Positions 21,630 to 30,286 of a stretch of 64,000 nucleotides of DNA are shown here, piece by piece. This stretch comes from Candidatus Altimarinota bacterium. GTDB lineage: Bacteria; Patescibacteriota; Gracilibacteria; BD1-5; UBA2023. Below the pieces are notes generated by a model. That model was not told where the DNA came from. It made no database searches and saw nothing but the letters and a program-made list of their open reading frames with translations. The stretch spans positions 248,001 through 312,000 of the forward strand of contig JAQTLR010000001.1 of the NCBI GenBank assembly GCA_028714815.1. The letters run 5' to 3'. How positions within the stretch are numbered: the stretch's first letter is position 1; every line of letters begins with the position of its first letter. The position numbers were made by a program, and so were the translations under genes.

Positions 21630-23678
21630 TTACTTTTCTGTTGCGCGGTAGACTCATTGCCATCCCTCGGGTACTCCGTCTTCGATGAGTTTTCCGCATC
21701 GGTTCAGGAATGTGAGGGAAGGGCCATCATTGAATTTTTCATGTAAATTTTTGAATATCTCTTTTCATTCCACGATATTCCCCACTACATAGAACTCCAG
21801 GGCCTTCTCGAATTCCTTGATGAGGTGGAGTTTTTCTTCCGGAACCTTTCCGATTTCTCCGACGAGTTCGTAGATGAATACCGGTTTCTCTTTCCCTTTT
21901 ACCTGGATAGAGTCAAGTTTGCGGAATACAAAAAACTCTTTTGCTTCCTCCATAACACTTTCCCCGACACAGATGAGTGTTCCGTAGAGTTTGTTGATCC
22001 CCTCGAACCTTGAGGCGGTATTGACGGAATCTCCGAGAGCGGTGTATTCGATCTTCTTCCCGACGCTTCCTATGTTCCCGACAACGGCGACTCATTTATT
22101 GATCCCCATGCGCACGCTGATCTCGAATCCATGGTTCTTCCGGAATTCCTCATTGATCTCTTGTATCTTCGTTTGCTGCGCGAGGGCCGCCCGGCATGCG
22201 AGGGTGGCCTGTTCTTTCTCATCTCACCCGAAGGCTCACCAGAGGGCCATGACCGCATCTCATTCGTATTTATTGATGAACCCCTTGTCATGCATGATGA
22301 TATCGGAGACTTCTTTGAGGTAGATGGAGAGGAACCGCACGAGCTCTTCCGGTTCCATATTTTCCGATATGCTCGTGAATCCGGCAATATCGGAGAAAAA
22401 GCTCGTGACGGTCATCCGTTTCCCATCAAGCTTCACTTCCTCGAATTTATCGAGGATATTCACGACCAGCTCTTCCGAGAGATACTGAGAAAGGGCTCAT
22501 TTGAGCGCGCGTTTTCCGGATTCCTCATAGATGTATTTATATCCCGTGACGAAGAGGGTAGTGAGTATGACGATGATGATAAGCTGGATCGGAAGCGTGA
22601 AAAGCCTTTGGAAAAAACTGAAGTATCCTATCTCGGCACCGAAGAGTATTATGAATCAGACCAGCAAGAAAAGCAGCTGATATACCCGATTTTTCACATA
22701 AAGCGTGAAAAGCACCAGGAGGAATGTGAGGGCGACGAGTATGATGACCTCTTTCCATTGTTCCACTTCCACTATATATTCTTGGTTCAATACGGTATTT
22801 ATCATATTGGCATGGATGAATATCCCATCCTGTATCCCCTGGGGGGTATTGAATTTATCATAGAGCGCCGTTGCTGTCGAGCCGATAAGGATGATCTTAC
22901 CCTTTACGAGACCTGGATCATATGTACCATTGTATGCATCGACAAACGATATTTGCTGGAATTTGGATCATTCCGGGAGATAATTTATGTAGATGTCTCC
23001 CGCATCGCTGGAAGAATACGGGACGTGCTTATCATGAGCGCTTCATCCGAAAGGATAGACGGATCATTGGATCCGGAGAGAACCCCTCGATTCTTGCGGA
23101 TTCGCATCGAAATACTTCTGAAGTATCTCGAAGGAAAAGGCCTTGCTTCATTTTTCCTGGGGTATTATGCTATATACGGTATCATTGTACTTGTTTCTAT
23201 ACGGATGGAAATATCCGGTTCAGAGAGCATTGTCTTTGAAGGTGGGGATAGGGAAAAGGTTCTCGGCAAGAGAAAAACCGAGAATCACATTTCAAGCATC
23301 CTTAAGCGATCTTTCCAAAGAAGCGTCTTCTTCGGATTTTTCAGAAAAAAGCACATCGATCCCGACGACACTTGCTCCGTCTTTTTTGAGGTTATCTATG
23401 ACCTGGGCATAGTAGGATCTTTTGAAATTCTGGAACCTTCCGAGTCATCCATCATCGGAAAGCGTTTTGTTATCTATCGCTACGATGGTGATATTTTTAT
23501 TGGCAGTCCTATTGTTCCCGTATTTCGTAAAAAGGATGTTCTTTATTCAGAGGTTCCCTTGCTCTATGAATTCTTTGCTGAAAGAACCCTTTGTCAGGAC
23601 GAGGACGATGATGAGGATGAATAAGGAAAGGAATATCGAGACATTCTTTTTGTCTTGGGCTATTTTTTTGAGGTTCAT
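21630..23678 (-). CDS. CHASE2-domain class III adenylate/guanylate cyclase
   Basis: A 682-residue membrane receptor cyclase. It has an N-terminal helix, then a CHASE2 extracellular sensor (ITIVAIDNKTLSDDGG, ASVVGIDVLFSEKSEED). Three transmembrane helices follow at about residues 300-390, then a C-terminal class III catalytic domain. Metal-binding Asp residues are seen in FFSDIAGFTS (about 430) and GDAVMALWG (about 474). EYTALGDSVNTASRFE supplies the Thr typical of bicarbonate-type (IIIb) cyclases and the Asn/Arg transition-state pair. Product is most likely cAMP. Multiple TGA codons are Gly. It starts 15 nt after the FecR-like gene, forming a sensor operon. Confidence 0.92.
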
Positions 23679-23693
23679 GGTATCGGATACATG

Positions 23694-25037
23694 TTACTGG
23701 GTAAGTTTCTTCAATCCGTCGGTGATGCTATTCCGGACTTCCGTTGCGGTATTGTTTATCTGTTCCAGAGTTGCGGCATTTACCCCTTTTCCTGCTTCAT
23801 CCAGGAGATTTTTCTCCCCGAGGGTTTGTATGATGGTTTGTTTCGTATTCTCGAGGATCGTATCAAGGCCTCGTATACCTTCTTGTTGAGCAGCATTTTG
23901 CAGGGTATCGATCATTTTCCGGTCTGCTCCTTGCTTGATGTAATCTTTCAATTTTTTCTGGAGTCATTCTATATTTCCGGTTCCGGTCTGTAGGGCATTC
24001 CAAGAATCATAGAGGGTAGAACGCGTGAAATCATCCAGAAGCATCTGTTTCTTATCTTTCGGTGCTGTTTCCATGATGAGGTCACGGAGCTTCATTTTCG
24101 TATCGATGAGCTTTTCGGTATTCCCGAGTCCGTAGAACTCTTGGTAGATATCCATGAGCTTTGTAGAATCCTTTCATTGTTTCATCTCATTTTCGAACTG
24201 CGACCATGCTGTCGCATCGCCAGTCAGAAGGGAGTTGAGGGAAGAATCGGTTTTTTTGAGACCGGCTTTTTGTAGGAATATATCCATATAATTAGTCTGT
24301 CCGGCATATCCGAGAATCTGTTTTTTGAGAGATTCCATCCTCTCATTCAGATAAATGGCATCAGCGCTGCTGTTCGCCTTGGCCCAAGCTTCGTCGATCG
24401 TACTGCGGACAAGCGCTTTGCGCGTATCGGTATCAAACACTCCGCCAGCCACGACAAAGGTACTGCCTGTATGGCTTCATATATCTTCTATGGATACCGC
24501 ATGGTCGATAGTATGGATATATCTGCGGTCGAGATTCACTTCGAATACGGTTCCTCGGACTGCTGCGAGCGCCGTATCGTTATTGAACCGTTCATGGAAA
24601 TACGAGTCGCCGAACATGTATTTCATGACATTGGACCAGCTTTTCCCTTGTTCCAGGCTGAAATCGACTTGAATGTTTTCGTTTGCCGTCTTCGCTCGCA
24701 TTTCACGGATCTTGATGGAGGATTTTTCTCCGAGACGGGTGATGCTTCCATCCGGCCAGAAGATGGTGGCGGTAGAATCAAGCGTTCTGATTTTATCCCC
24801 CGTAAAGATAGGTGCTTGATCATTTTCTTCGACAGAGATGGATTGTTTCTCTCGGAAGATCAGGGTTTTCCCTTTCGTCGAGAGCACATACGGATCTATT
24901 TTCTCGGATATGATCGTCGGGCTTTTGGAGAAATCGGAAAACAGAAGGAGTCAGATGATGGCAAGGAGCCCGAACATGGTAAGGGTTATCGCATGTTTTT
25001 GAAAAAATCGTTTTGGGACTTCTGAAGAATTCTGCAT
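23694..25037 (-). CDS. FecR-domain membrane protein
   Basis: A 447-residue protein with a transmembrane helix at about residues 19-36. The exported FecR domain contains FTGDKIRTLDSTATIFWPDG, TRLGEKSSIKI and LAAVRGTVFEVN. About 250 residues of helical, charged sequence ending in Asn/Thr-rich helices follow. TGA at four internal sites is Gly. FecR domains usually relay an envelope signal to a sigma factor. Here the only downstream partner is the CHASE2 cyclase, 15 nt away, so cAMP output is an attractive inference. Confidence 0.88.
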
Positions 25038-25069
25038 AAAAAAATTATGAAAAAAAATATTTTCGGATA

Positions 25070-25098
25070 TTGTATTCAAAAAAGAGGGAAAATACAAT
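25070..25098 (+). promoter_or_regulatory. Promoter for the DivIC-like gene
   Basis: TTGTAT and TACAAT are spaced by 17 nt, with the -10 box 14 nt before the ATG. It leaves a very short leader. Confidence 0.65.
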
Positions 25099-25112
25099 TC
25101 TAAATTTTGTTT

Positions 25113-25526
25113 ATGAAAAAACACTATCAGTACATACTTTTTTTCCTTCTGGTACTCATCGTCTATGAAGTATATCTTGTCGTGCTCTATAAATATAAAG
25201 ACTTCCAGATCAATTCATATCTATCATATATAACGAAGGAGAATGGAAAAGTGGAGGAATCCATAGAAAAGAAAAAGGAACATCTCGCGTATGTGAAAAC
25301 GAACGCATTTCTCGATGAGGTGGCGAAAACTTCCCAAAACAGGAAAAATCCAGGAGAGGAAGCAGTGGTTCTTGTGACCAATGAAGAAGTGGAGGAATAT
25401 AAGAAGATCGACACGAACAAACAGATGATCGGAAGTATCAAACAGGAAGCTTCCAAAACCCTCGGCATGACGAATGAGGAGAAATGGGTGTATTATATAT
25501 TCCATATCGATATGAGAGATGATTAA
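25113..25526 (+). CDS. Small single-pass coiled-coil protein (FtsB/DivIC-like)
   Basis: A 137-residue protein. One transmembrane helix (about residues 6-26) is followed by an external coiled coil rich in E and K (ENGKVEESIEKKKEHLAYVK) and the line AFLDEVAKTSQNRKNPGEEAVVL, which is typical of septum-formation initiators (FtsB/DivIC). These link FtsQ and FtsL during division. ATG 25113 is preferred over an upstream TTG. No TGA codons. Assignment rests on architecture and the short NP-G-E-x-V segment. Confidence 0.75.
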   Translation: MKKHYQYILFFLLVLIVYEVYLVVLYKYKDFQINSYLSYITKENGKVEESIEKKKEHLAYVKTNAFLDEVAKTSQNRKNPGEEAVVLVTNEEVEEYKKIDTNKQMIGSIKQEASKTLGMTNEEKWVYYIFHIDMRDD

Positions 25527-25527
25527 T

Positions 25528-25557
25528 AAAAATCCCCGTTCAAAACGGGGATTTTTA
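25528..25557. terminator. Bidirectional terminator
   Basis: The stem AATCCCCGTT / AACGGGGATT has A and T flanks, between the convergent DivIC-like and ssb genes. Confidence 0.9.
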
Positions 25558-25559
25558 GG

Positions 25560-26009
25560 CTAAAACGGGATATCTTCGATATTAATCTCTTCTTCCGCTT
25601 TCGGAGCGGCTTTCCGTGTTTTGGCAGGAGTCACTTCTTCCGGTGCTTCTTGGGAGAATGAATCGCTTCCCTCATCTCTTCCTCCGGAGAGCATGATCAG
25701 ATTGTCTGCCACTACCTCGGTTTTGTAACGTTTCGCTCCGGTCGGATCATCCCAACTACGGGTTTGGAGCCGTCCTTCGAGATATACTTTCTTCCCTTTC
25801 GTAAGGTATTGCTCCGCAATACCTGCAAGAGAGCCCCAGATAACGATATTGTGGAATTCGACCTGTTCCTGTTTCATACCTGAAGCGTCCTTCCAGACGC
25901 GATTGGTCGCTACTGAGAAATTGGCGACTTTTTGTCCATTTGGTGTTTCTTTTACTTCTGGAGCGGCAGTGAGATTTCCGATAAGTTGTACCTTGTTGAG
26001 TGAATTCAT
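25560..26009 (-). CDS. ssb: Single-stranded DNA-binding protein
   Basis: A 149-residue OB-fold SSB. MNSLNKVQLIGNLTAAPEV is a canonical start, followed by VANFSVATNR, FHNIVIWG and KGKKVYLEGRLQTRSWDD. The linker is acidic and the C-terminal tip INIEDIPF matches the DIPF interaction peptide that recruits replication and repair proteins. It has its own promoter and lies away from rpsF/rpsR, unlike the second SSB at 52305. No TGA codons. Confidence 0.96.
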   Translation of the reverse strand: MNSLNKVQLIGNLTAAPEVKETPNGQKVANFSVATNRVWKDASGMKQEQVEFHNIVIWGSLAGIAEQYLTKGKKVYLEGRLQTRSWDDPTGAKRYKTEVVADNLIMLSGGRDEGSDSFSQEAPEEVTPAKTRKAAPKAEEEINIEDIPF

Positions 26010-26045
26010 AAAAAGAATTGGTAAAAAGATAAAGATACGAGGGGT

Positions 26046-26073
26046 ATGATAGCGGAAAAGAAAATATTCGCAA
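26046..26073 (-). promoter_or_regulatory. Promoter for ssb
   Basis: On the minus strand TTGCGA and TATCAT are spaced by 16 nt, about 37 nt before the ssb start codon. Confidence 0.65.
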
Positions 26074-26086
26074 ATGTTTTATAAAA

Positions 26087-26121
26087 AATCCCCATTGAAA
26101 ATCATCAGTTCAATGGGGATT
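26087..26121 (-). terminator. Rho-independent terminator
   Basis: A 13-bp stem (AATCCCCATTGAA and its complement) with a T-run on the minus strand, just past the stop of the Gln-rich exported protein gene. Confidence 0.9.
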
Positions 26122-26138
26122 ATTCATATAGACGATCA

Positions 26139-26999
26139 TTATTGTATTACGGTTGTTGTCCCAGTCCCAGTACTAGCGGTTGAGCCAGTCGAGGAATCGG
26201 TGGGAGCGACTCCAGAGAGAACCTCATTGAGGATATTTCCCTCGGAGCTGGTTCCGGTAAGCGCGTCAAGCTTGTCCTGAATGACTGTCCTGATTTCTTC
26301 GAGTTGCGCGAGGAGATGGTCCTTTTTCTCTTGAGCGAGGGTACTTGCATTGATTTTCATCACCACTTTATCTACGTTGGCAAGAACCTTGGTAAGGTTT
26401 TCTTGTGTAAGTTTCGCTACCACTGCGATAAGTTGCCCACGGAGTTTTTCTGAAAGGGCTTGTTTTTTTGCTTGTACCTGACCCCTGAAAGCCTGTCTTT
26501 GTTCCTGGGCTCCTTGTCTGAATTCCTGACGGTTATCTTGGTTTTCTTTTCGGAGTGCTTGGTTTTGTTCCATGGTATTCCCGCTTCCCATCATTTGCCT
26601 GTTTTGCATATTTTCCTGCTGCATTTTCATTCTCTCGTCTTTGATTCTTTGATTCATCTGTGCCCGGTCATTTTTGATGCCCTGTTGCATAGCCTGAACC
26701 TTTGCCTTACAATCCACACCCTCAAGCTTCTGCAGCTTTACGTAGGTGAGACATTTTTCGTAAAGATTGTTCGTATCACCAATATCTACTGATCATGTCA
26801 TCGAATCGGACGATGTTGTTACGGTTGCTCCGCTATCACTAGATCCGCTTGACACGGATGCGGTTTCAACCGATCCCGATGACTCGCTTGACGTGGTCGT
26901 GTTTCCATCGGGCGACTCCATTTCTGTGGCAGATACAGAGGAGAGGATCCCTGCTCCGGCGATGATAAGCGCACCGGAAGCACCAATAATTTTTTTCAT
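26139..26999 (-). CDS. Exported Gln-rich coiled-coil protein
   Basis: A 286-residue product. A signal peptide (MKKIIGASGALIIAGAGILS, cleavage near SVSA) leads to a Ser/Thr/Gly-rich linker. A Met/Gln/Arg-rich helix follows (QQENMQNRQMMGSGN, ENQDNRQEFRQGAQEQRQAF), then a leucine-rich helical domain (LRGQLIAVVAKLTQENLTKV) and a Thr/Ser-rich tail. One TGA, after DSMT, is Gly. Composition resembles periplasmic LTxxQ-type or fibrous surface proteins, but I do not assign a family. It has its own promoter and terminator. Confidence 0.75.
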
Positions 27000-27051
27000 G
27001 TATATCATAAGAAAAAAGATAGTAGATAAAAATGGTAAAAATACCATGAGT

Positions 27052-27079
27052 AGTCTAGAACACTTTTTACAGGAGTCAA
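27052..27079 (-). promoter_or_regulatory. Promoter for the Gln-rich exported protein
   Basis: On the minus strand TTGACT and TAGACT are spaced by 16 nt, about 53 nt before the start codon. Confidence 0.6.
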
Positions 27080-27122
27080 TATTTAATTTGTGAAGTTTTT
27101 ATGAAGATGATCTTTTTTAGGA

Positions 27123-28220
27123 TCAAAGGTCTTCGTTATTTTTTCCTGTAATGATCCGGTAGGTGGTGAGATAAGCCATAGATGCCAAACCTTCAAATAC
27201 CAGGAAGGAGAATATCATGAATATGCTGCTGAATATCCACCAATCAGGATCGATGGATTTCGTGTCGATATAAGAGAGGGATGCGGAGAAAAAGTCTTTG
27301 TTGATCGTATCTTTCGTCGGTGGAAACGCTTTTTCTATATCGCCGAAAGTCGCCCTGTCATCATCATTTCCGTTGAAGAACCCTTCGAGGAGCTTATGAT
27401 CGTCCTGTCCGGATTTCGACTGGATTCCGATAAGCGCATCGTAGGTGCGATTCCCGGAAAATATCTCTTCTCCGGTTTGGAGAATGCTGGCGAGTATTCC
27501 GATAACAATAAGGAATGGGAGTATGAGGAAGATGATTTTCCAGACCTTTTTCTTCGTCAAACGGAAACTTTCGTCGATATAGACTTTCGCTTTTGTGACC
27601 TCTTCGCTATAAAGGAGGATATAGTAAGAGAAAATAAGGCGGATAGCAAGGTACAGAAACCAAACGAGCAGTGCGATGAAAATCATCAGGGATATACCTC
27701 CGATAACCAGAGTGGAAAGACCTAAGCTTGTCTTTGCGAGGATTCCGAAAGGAACGATAAGGATGATCCCTATAAGGATCGGGGCAAGGAGATAGAGGGA
27801 AATCCATCCGAGAATCCCTGTATAGGCACGGAAGTGTTTTCCGGAAAAGTAGAGATTTTTCGTGTAAGGAAGTTTCTCTCCCATGAGATAGGATTTATAG
27901 ACATTCTGCAGAAGGAAATTCCCATAGGTATAGGTACAGATGAAAATCGTCACGATACAGAGAAATACGAGGACTGTTATGGCAATGGTCCCGATATTAC
28001 CGAGGAGAAACTCTTCCGCACTCGTCGAGAGTCCGAGTTTGCTGTAGCTCGTGAAATATTGGTACACGATAATCCCCACAAATGGGAGAGAAGCTATGAA
28101 ACCCACGATATTGGCATAGAGGAATATGCAGATTTTGGAGATATTCCAGTGGAGAAAGTTCCGGTAGAGGAGGATGATGTTTCCGGAGATCTGCTTCATA
28201 TGAGTGATATAGGACTGCAT
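27123..28220 (-). CDS. Polytopic membrane protein
   Basis: A 365-residue protein with about six hydrophobic helices (around residues 28-53, 75-95, 138-165, 170-200, 232-252 and 325-345). A charged extracellular or cytosolic loop lies before the last helix. The pattern (paired helices, then FRLTKKKVWKIIFLILPFLI) resembles the glycerophosphodiester-phosphodiesterase membrane-domain type and DUF975-like families, but without a catalytic motif. No TGA codons. Starts at 28220 and 28202 (MKQIS) are both plausible. Function unknown. Confidence 0.78.
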   Translation of the reverse strand: MQSYITHMKQISGNIILLYRNFLHWNISKICIFLYANIVGFIASLPFVGIIVYQYFTSYSKLGLSTSAEEFLLGNIGTIAITVLVFLCIVTIFICTYTYGNFLLQNVYKSYLMGEKLPYTKNLYFSGKHFRAYTGILGWISLYLLAPILIGIILIVPFGILAKTSLGLSTLVIGGISLMIFIALLVWFLYLAIRLIFSYYILLYSEEVTKAKVYIDESFRLTKKKVWKIIFLILPFLIVIGILASILQTGEEIFSGNRTYDALIGIQSKSGQDDHKLLEGFFNGNDDDRATFGDIEKAFPPTKDTINKDFFSASLSYIDTKSIDPDWWIFSSIFMIFSFLVFEGLASMAYLTTYRIITGKNNEDL

Positions 28221-28340
28221 AGTTCAAAAGAAATAGAGGATAAGAATTCGGATTTCCTTTGGAAAGTATATGGGTTTCTCTTATTTTGCAAGCGATTTTC
28301 ATGCCGATTCAACAAAATAGAAATGCATCACGAAAATCTT

Positions 28341-28368
28341 TTGCATTCATCGCCAATTCTGCTACAAT
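28341..28368 (+). promoter_or_regulatory. Promoter for the FISUMP pilin gene
   Basis: TTGCAT and TACAAT are spaced by 16 nt, 35 nt before the ATG. Confidence 0.65.
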
Positions 28369-28402
28369 CCTACCTATTATATATTTACTCACCCTTTTTC
28401 CT

Positions 28403-30010
28403 ATGGCAGGAAAACGAATAAAAAAATCTTCTTCAAACCTCCCAGGCTTCACCCTCGTCGAACTCATCGTCGTCATCACCATCCTCGTCATTCTCGGTAC
28501 TATCGCCTTCATGAGCCTCTCCGGATACTCCGGGAATGCCCGGGATTCTTCCCGGGTATCCGATCTCACCAATCTCTCTAAAGGTCTCGATATCGCCTCT
28601 ATCAAAACCGGTTCCTACCCGACTCCGGATAACCCCTTCACCATCACCTACTCCGGAGGGGTTATCTGGACCCAAGGAACCATCGGGGACTCCGTCATCA
28701 ACATCCTCTCTTCCGTAGGAGCCAAGATGAACAAGAAACCCACCGATCCTCTCATTGCTTCCAAAGAATACACCTACTCCAAGCTCGCCTATGGAAATGC
28801 CTACCAGATCAAGACTGACTGGGAAGGAGATAGTATAGCATACCGGAACGATATCATCGACCAAGCCCAAGCTGCTTCCGGCAATCCCGCTCTCTCCTAT
28901 ATCAAAGGGAATTACAACGGAGTGGTTGCCAAGACGCAGACGGGAAATAGGGTATATGTTTTCGCGATCCCGAGCCTATTTCTCTTTTCTGGAACAGGAA
29001 TTGTCACTCTTCCAACTACTACCGCCACCGGATTCCATATTCATGGACAAACAAATTCCGGAGGAATCCTATTCCAACCGAGTATGATATTTTCTTCTGG
29101 TTCTCTCCCAAGCAACAATTCCGAGAATATCCTCTTTTCTTCCTGATTGGCCCTTTCTTACTCGGGGACAAGTCTTGTAAGCAATACACGGATCCAATCT
29201 TTCATCATCGCTCTTAATGCTAACGATATGAGTTCTCTTGCGAGCCTCGGAGGAAGCGCTGTATCTAATTGGCTTGGGGGAGGTATGACCCAAACATCTT
29301 CACTTCCAGTAGCATCATGGACTACTTCCTGAGGGGATTGTACCGCTGTAGATAATGCTCTCGGTACAGATGGGAATAGTTCCATCTGTACCGATAATCG
29401 AACGTATGCTCATGTGGGAACAGGAGCAACCCATGATAGAACCTATAGTCTTCTTAAGATTGCAGGGAAGTGGTGGTTCAACGAGAATCTTGCATATCCG
29501 CTTCCTGATCCATCGAAGTATCAATGAGACGGATCCTGGTCCGGTTCCGATGTAGGATACTATTCCTGTCCGGGGAATAATTCTTTGACTACAGTGGATT
29601 GCACTCTGGTACCCTCTCTCGGATACCTCTATCAATGGTCTGCTGCGACAGGAGTTGCTTCAAATAACAATGATACCATTACTCTCCAATGAATATGTCC
29701 AAATGGATGGCATATTCCAAAAAAATCAGATCTTTCCACCGCTTCCAGCGCGTATTGGCCAGACCCTTTGACCGATAATGCTTGGTCTGGAAGTACGAAT
29801 GGATGGACACGTTCATATGTAGGGCTTCGTCTCAATGAAGCGATTGGTAGATTCACTGCTCGTGCCGATAGCCAATATATCTGGTCTTCTTTCGATGCTC
29901 CTTCTGCCAGCTCCTGGGCGGAGCGCTTCTGGACCGGCTACCCTACGCAATCATTCCGCTATTATTACAATAAGGCGCACGGCTTTTCCGTTCGTTGTCT
30001 CAAGGATTAG
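28403..30010 (+). CDS. Type IV pilin with C-terminal FISUMP domain
   Basis: A 535-residue protein. The prepilin signature is textbook: basic leader, then LPGFTLVELIVVITILVILG with the conserved Glu5. The body contains pilin-like elements (SRVSDLTNLSKGLDIASIKTGSYPTP, TDPL). The C-terminal 120 residues match the Fibrobacter-succinogenes-major-paralogous domain: WWFNENLAYPL, GYLYQWSAATGV, ICPNGWHIPKKSDL and a final GFSVRCLKD. Several TGA codons are Gly. Such long pilins are probably minor or tip adhesins of the type IV pilus. The codons in the first 500 nt are unusually C-ending. Confidence 0.93.
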
Positions 30011-30057
30011 AAAAACGACCCTTTTGTTTTTTACGAGCTATAATAAAAGAATTTCTT

Positions 30058-30085
30058 TTGACTTTCTTTCGTATTTTCATACTAT
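30058..30085 (+). promoter_or_regulatory. Promoter of the aspS leader
   Basis: TTGACT and TACTAT are spaced by 16 nt. The start site is expected near 30093. Confidence 0.75.
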
Positions 30086-30093
30086 CTCTCCCA

Positions 30094-30262
30094 TCAAAAG
30101 CAATCGAGCAGCCAACACCTGCGATGCTGGAGGAAGAAAAGCGAAAGCTGACTAGACCCTCCCGGGAACTCCCGTCATAGAGCGAAATCAAGTACCAGCC
30201 TCGGTGGCACCTTTCGAAACTATCGAACCGAAGCACATGAAATGTTTTATTTCGTGTGTTTT
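30094..30262 (+). promoter_or_regulatory. T-box-like riboswitch leader of aspS
   Basis: The hallmark GGTGGCACC (30203-30211) sits in an antiterminator-like fold. TCGG (30201-30204) pairs with CCGA (30228-30231) around the bulge TGGCACC, and an upper stem is formed by TTCGA/TCGAA. UGGC is complementary to GCCA, the end expected for tRNA-Asp with discriminator G. An alternative 13-bp terminator hairpin (30231-30243 with 30249-30261, then T-run) overlaps the antiterminator's 3' strand, so the two are mutually exclusive. Upstream, a GGAGG/CCTCC stem capped by a GAAA loop has an internal loop with GAC (30150-30152), a candidate Asp specifier. The stem I is very short for the class. Confidence 0.72.
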
Positions 30263-30286
30263 TTTGTTTTCCTAACTTTCATTTTT

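Noticed and set aside
22131-23624. Open plus-strand frame of about 497 codons
   Set aside because: It is antisense to the CHASE2 cyclase, which has a complete catalytic domain. The plus frame has no family features.
30242-30286. Upstream ATG of aspS at 30242
   Set aside because: It lies in the loop side of the leader terminator hairpin and adds a Phe-rich stretch not found in AspRS. ATG 30287 gives the normal N-terminus.
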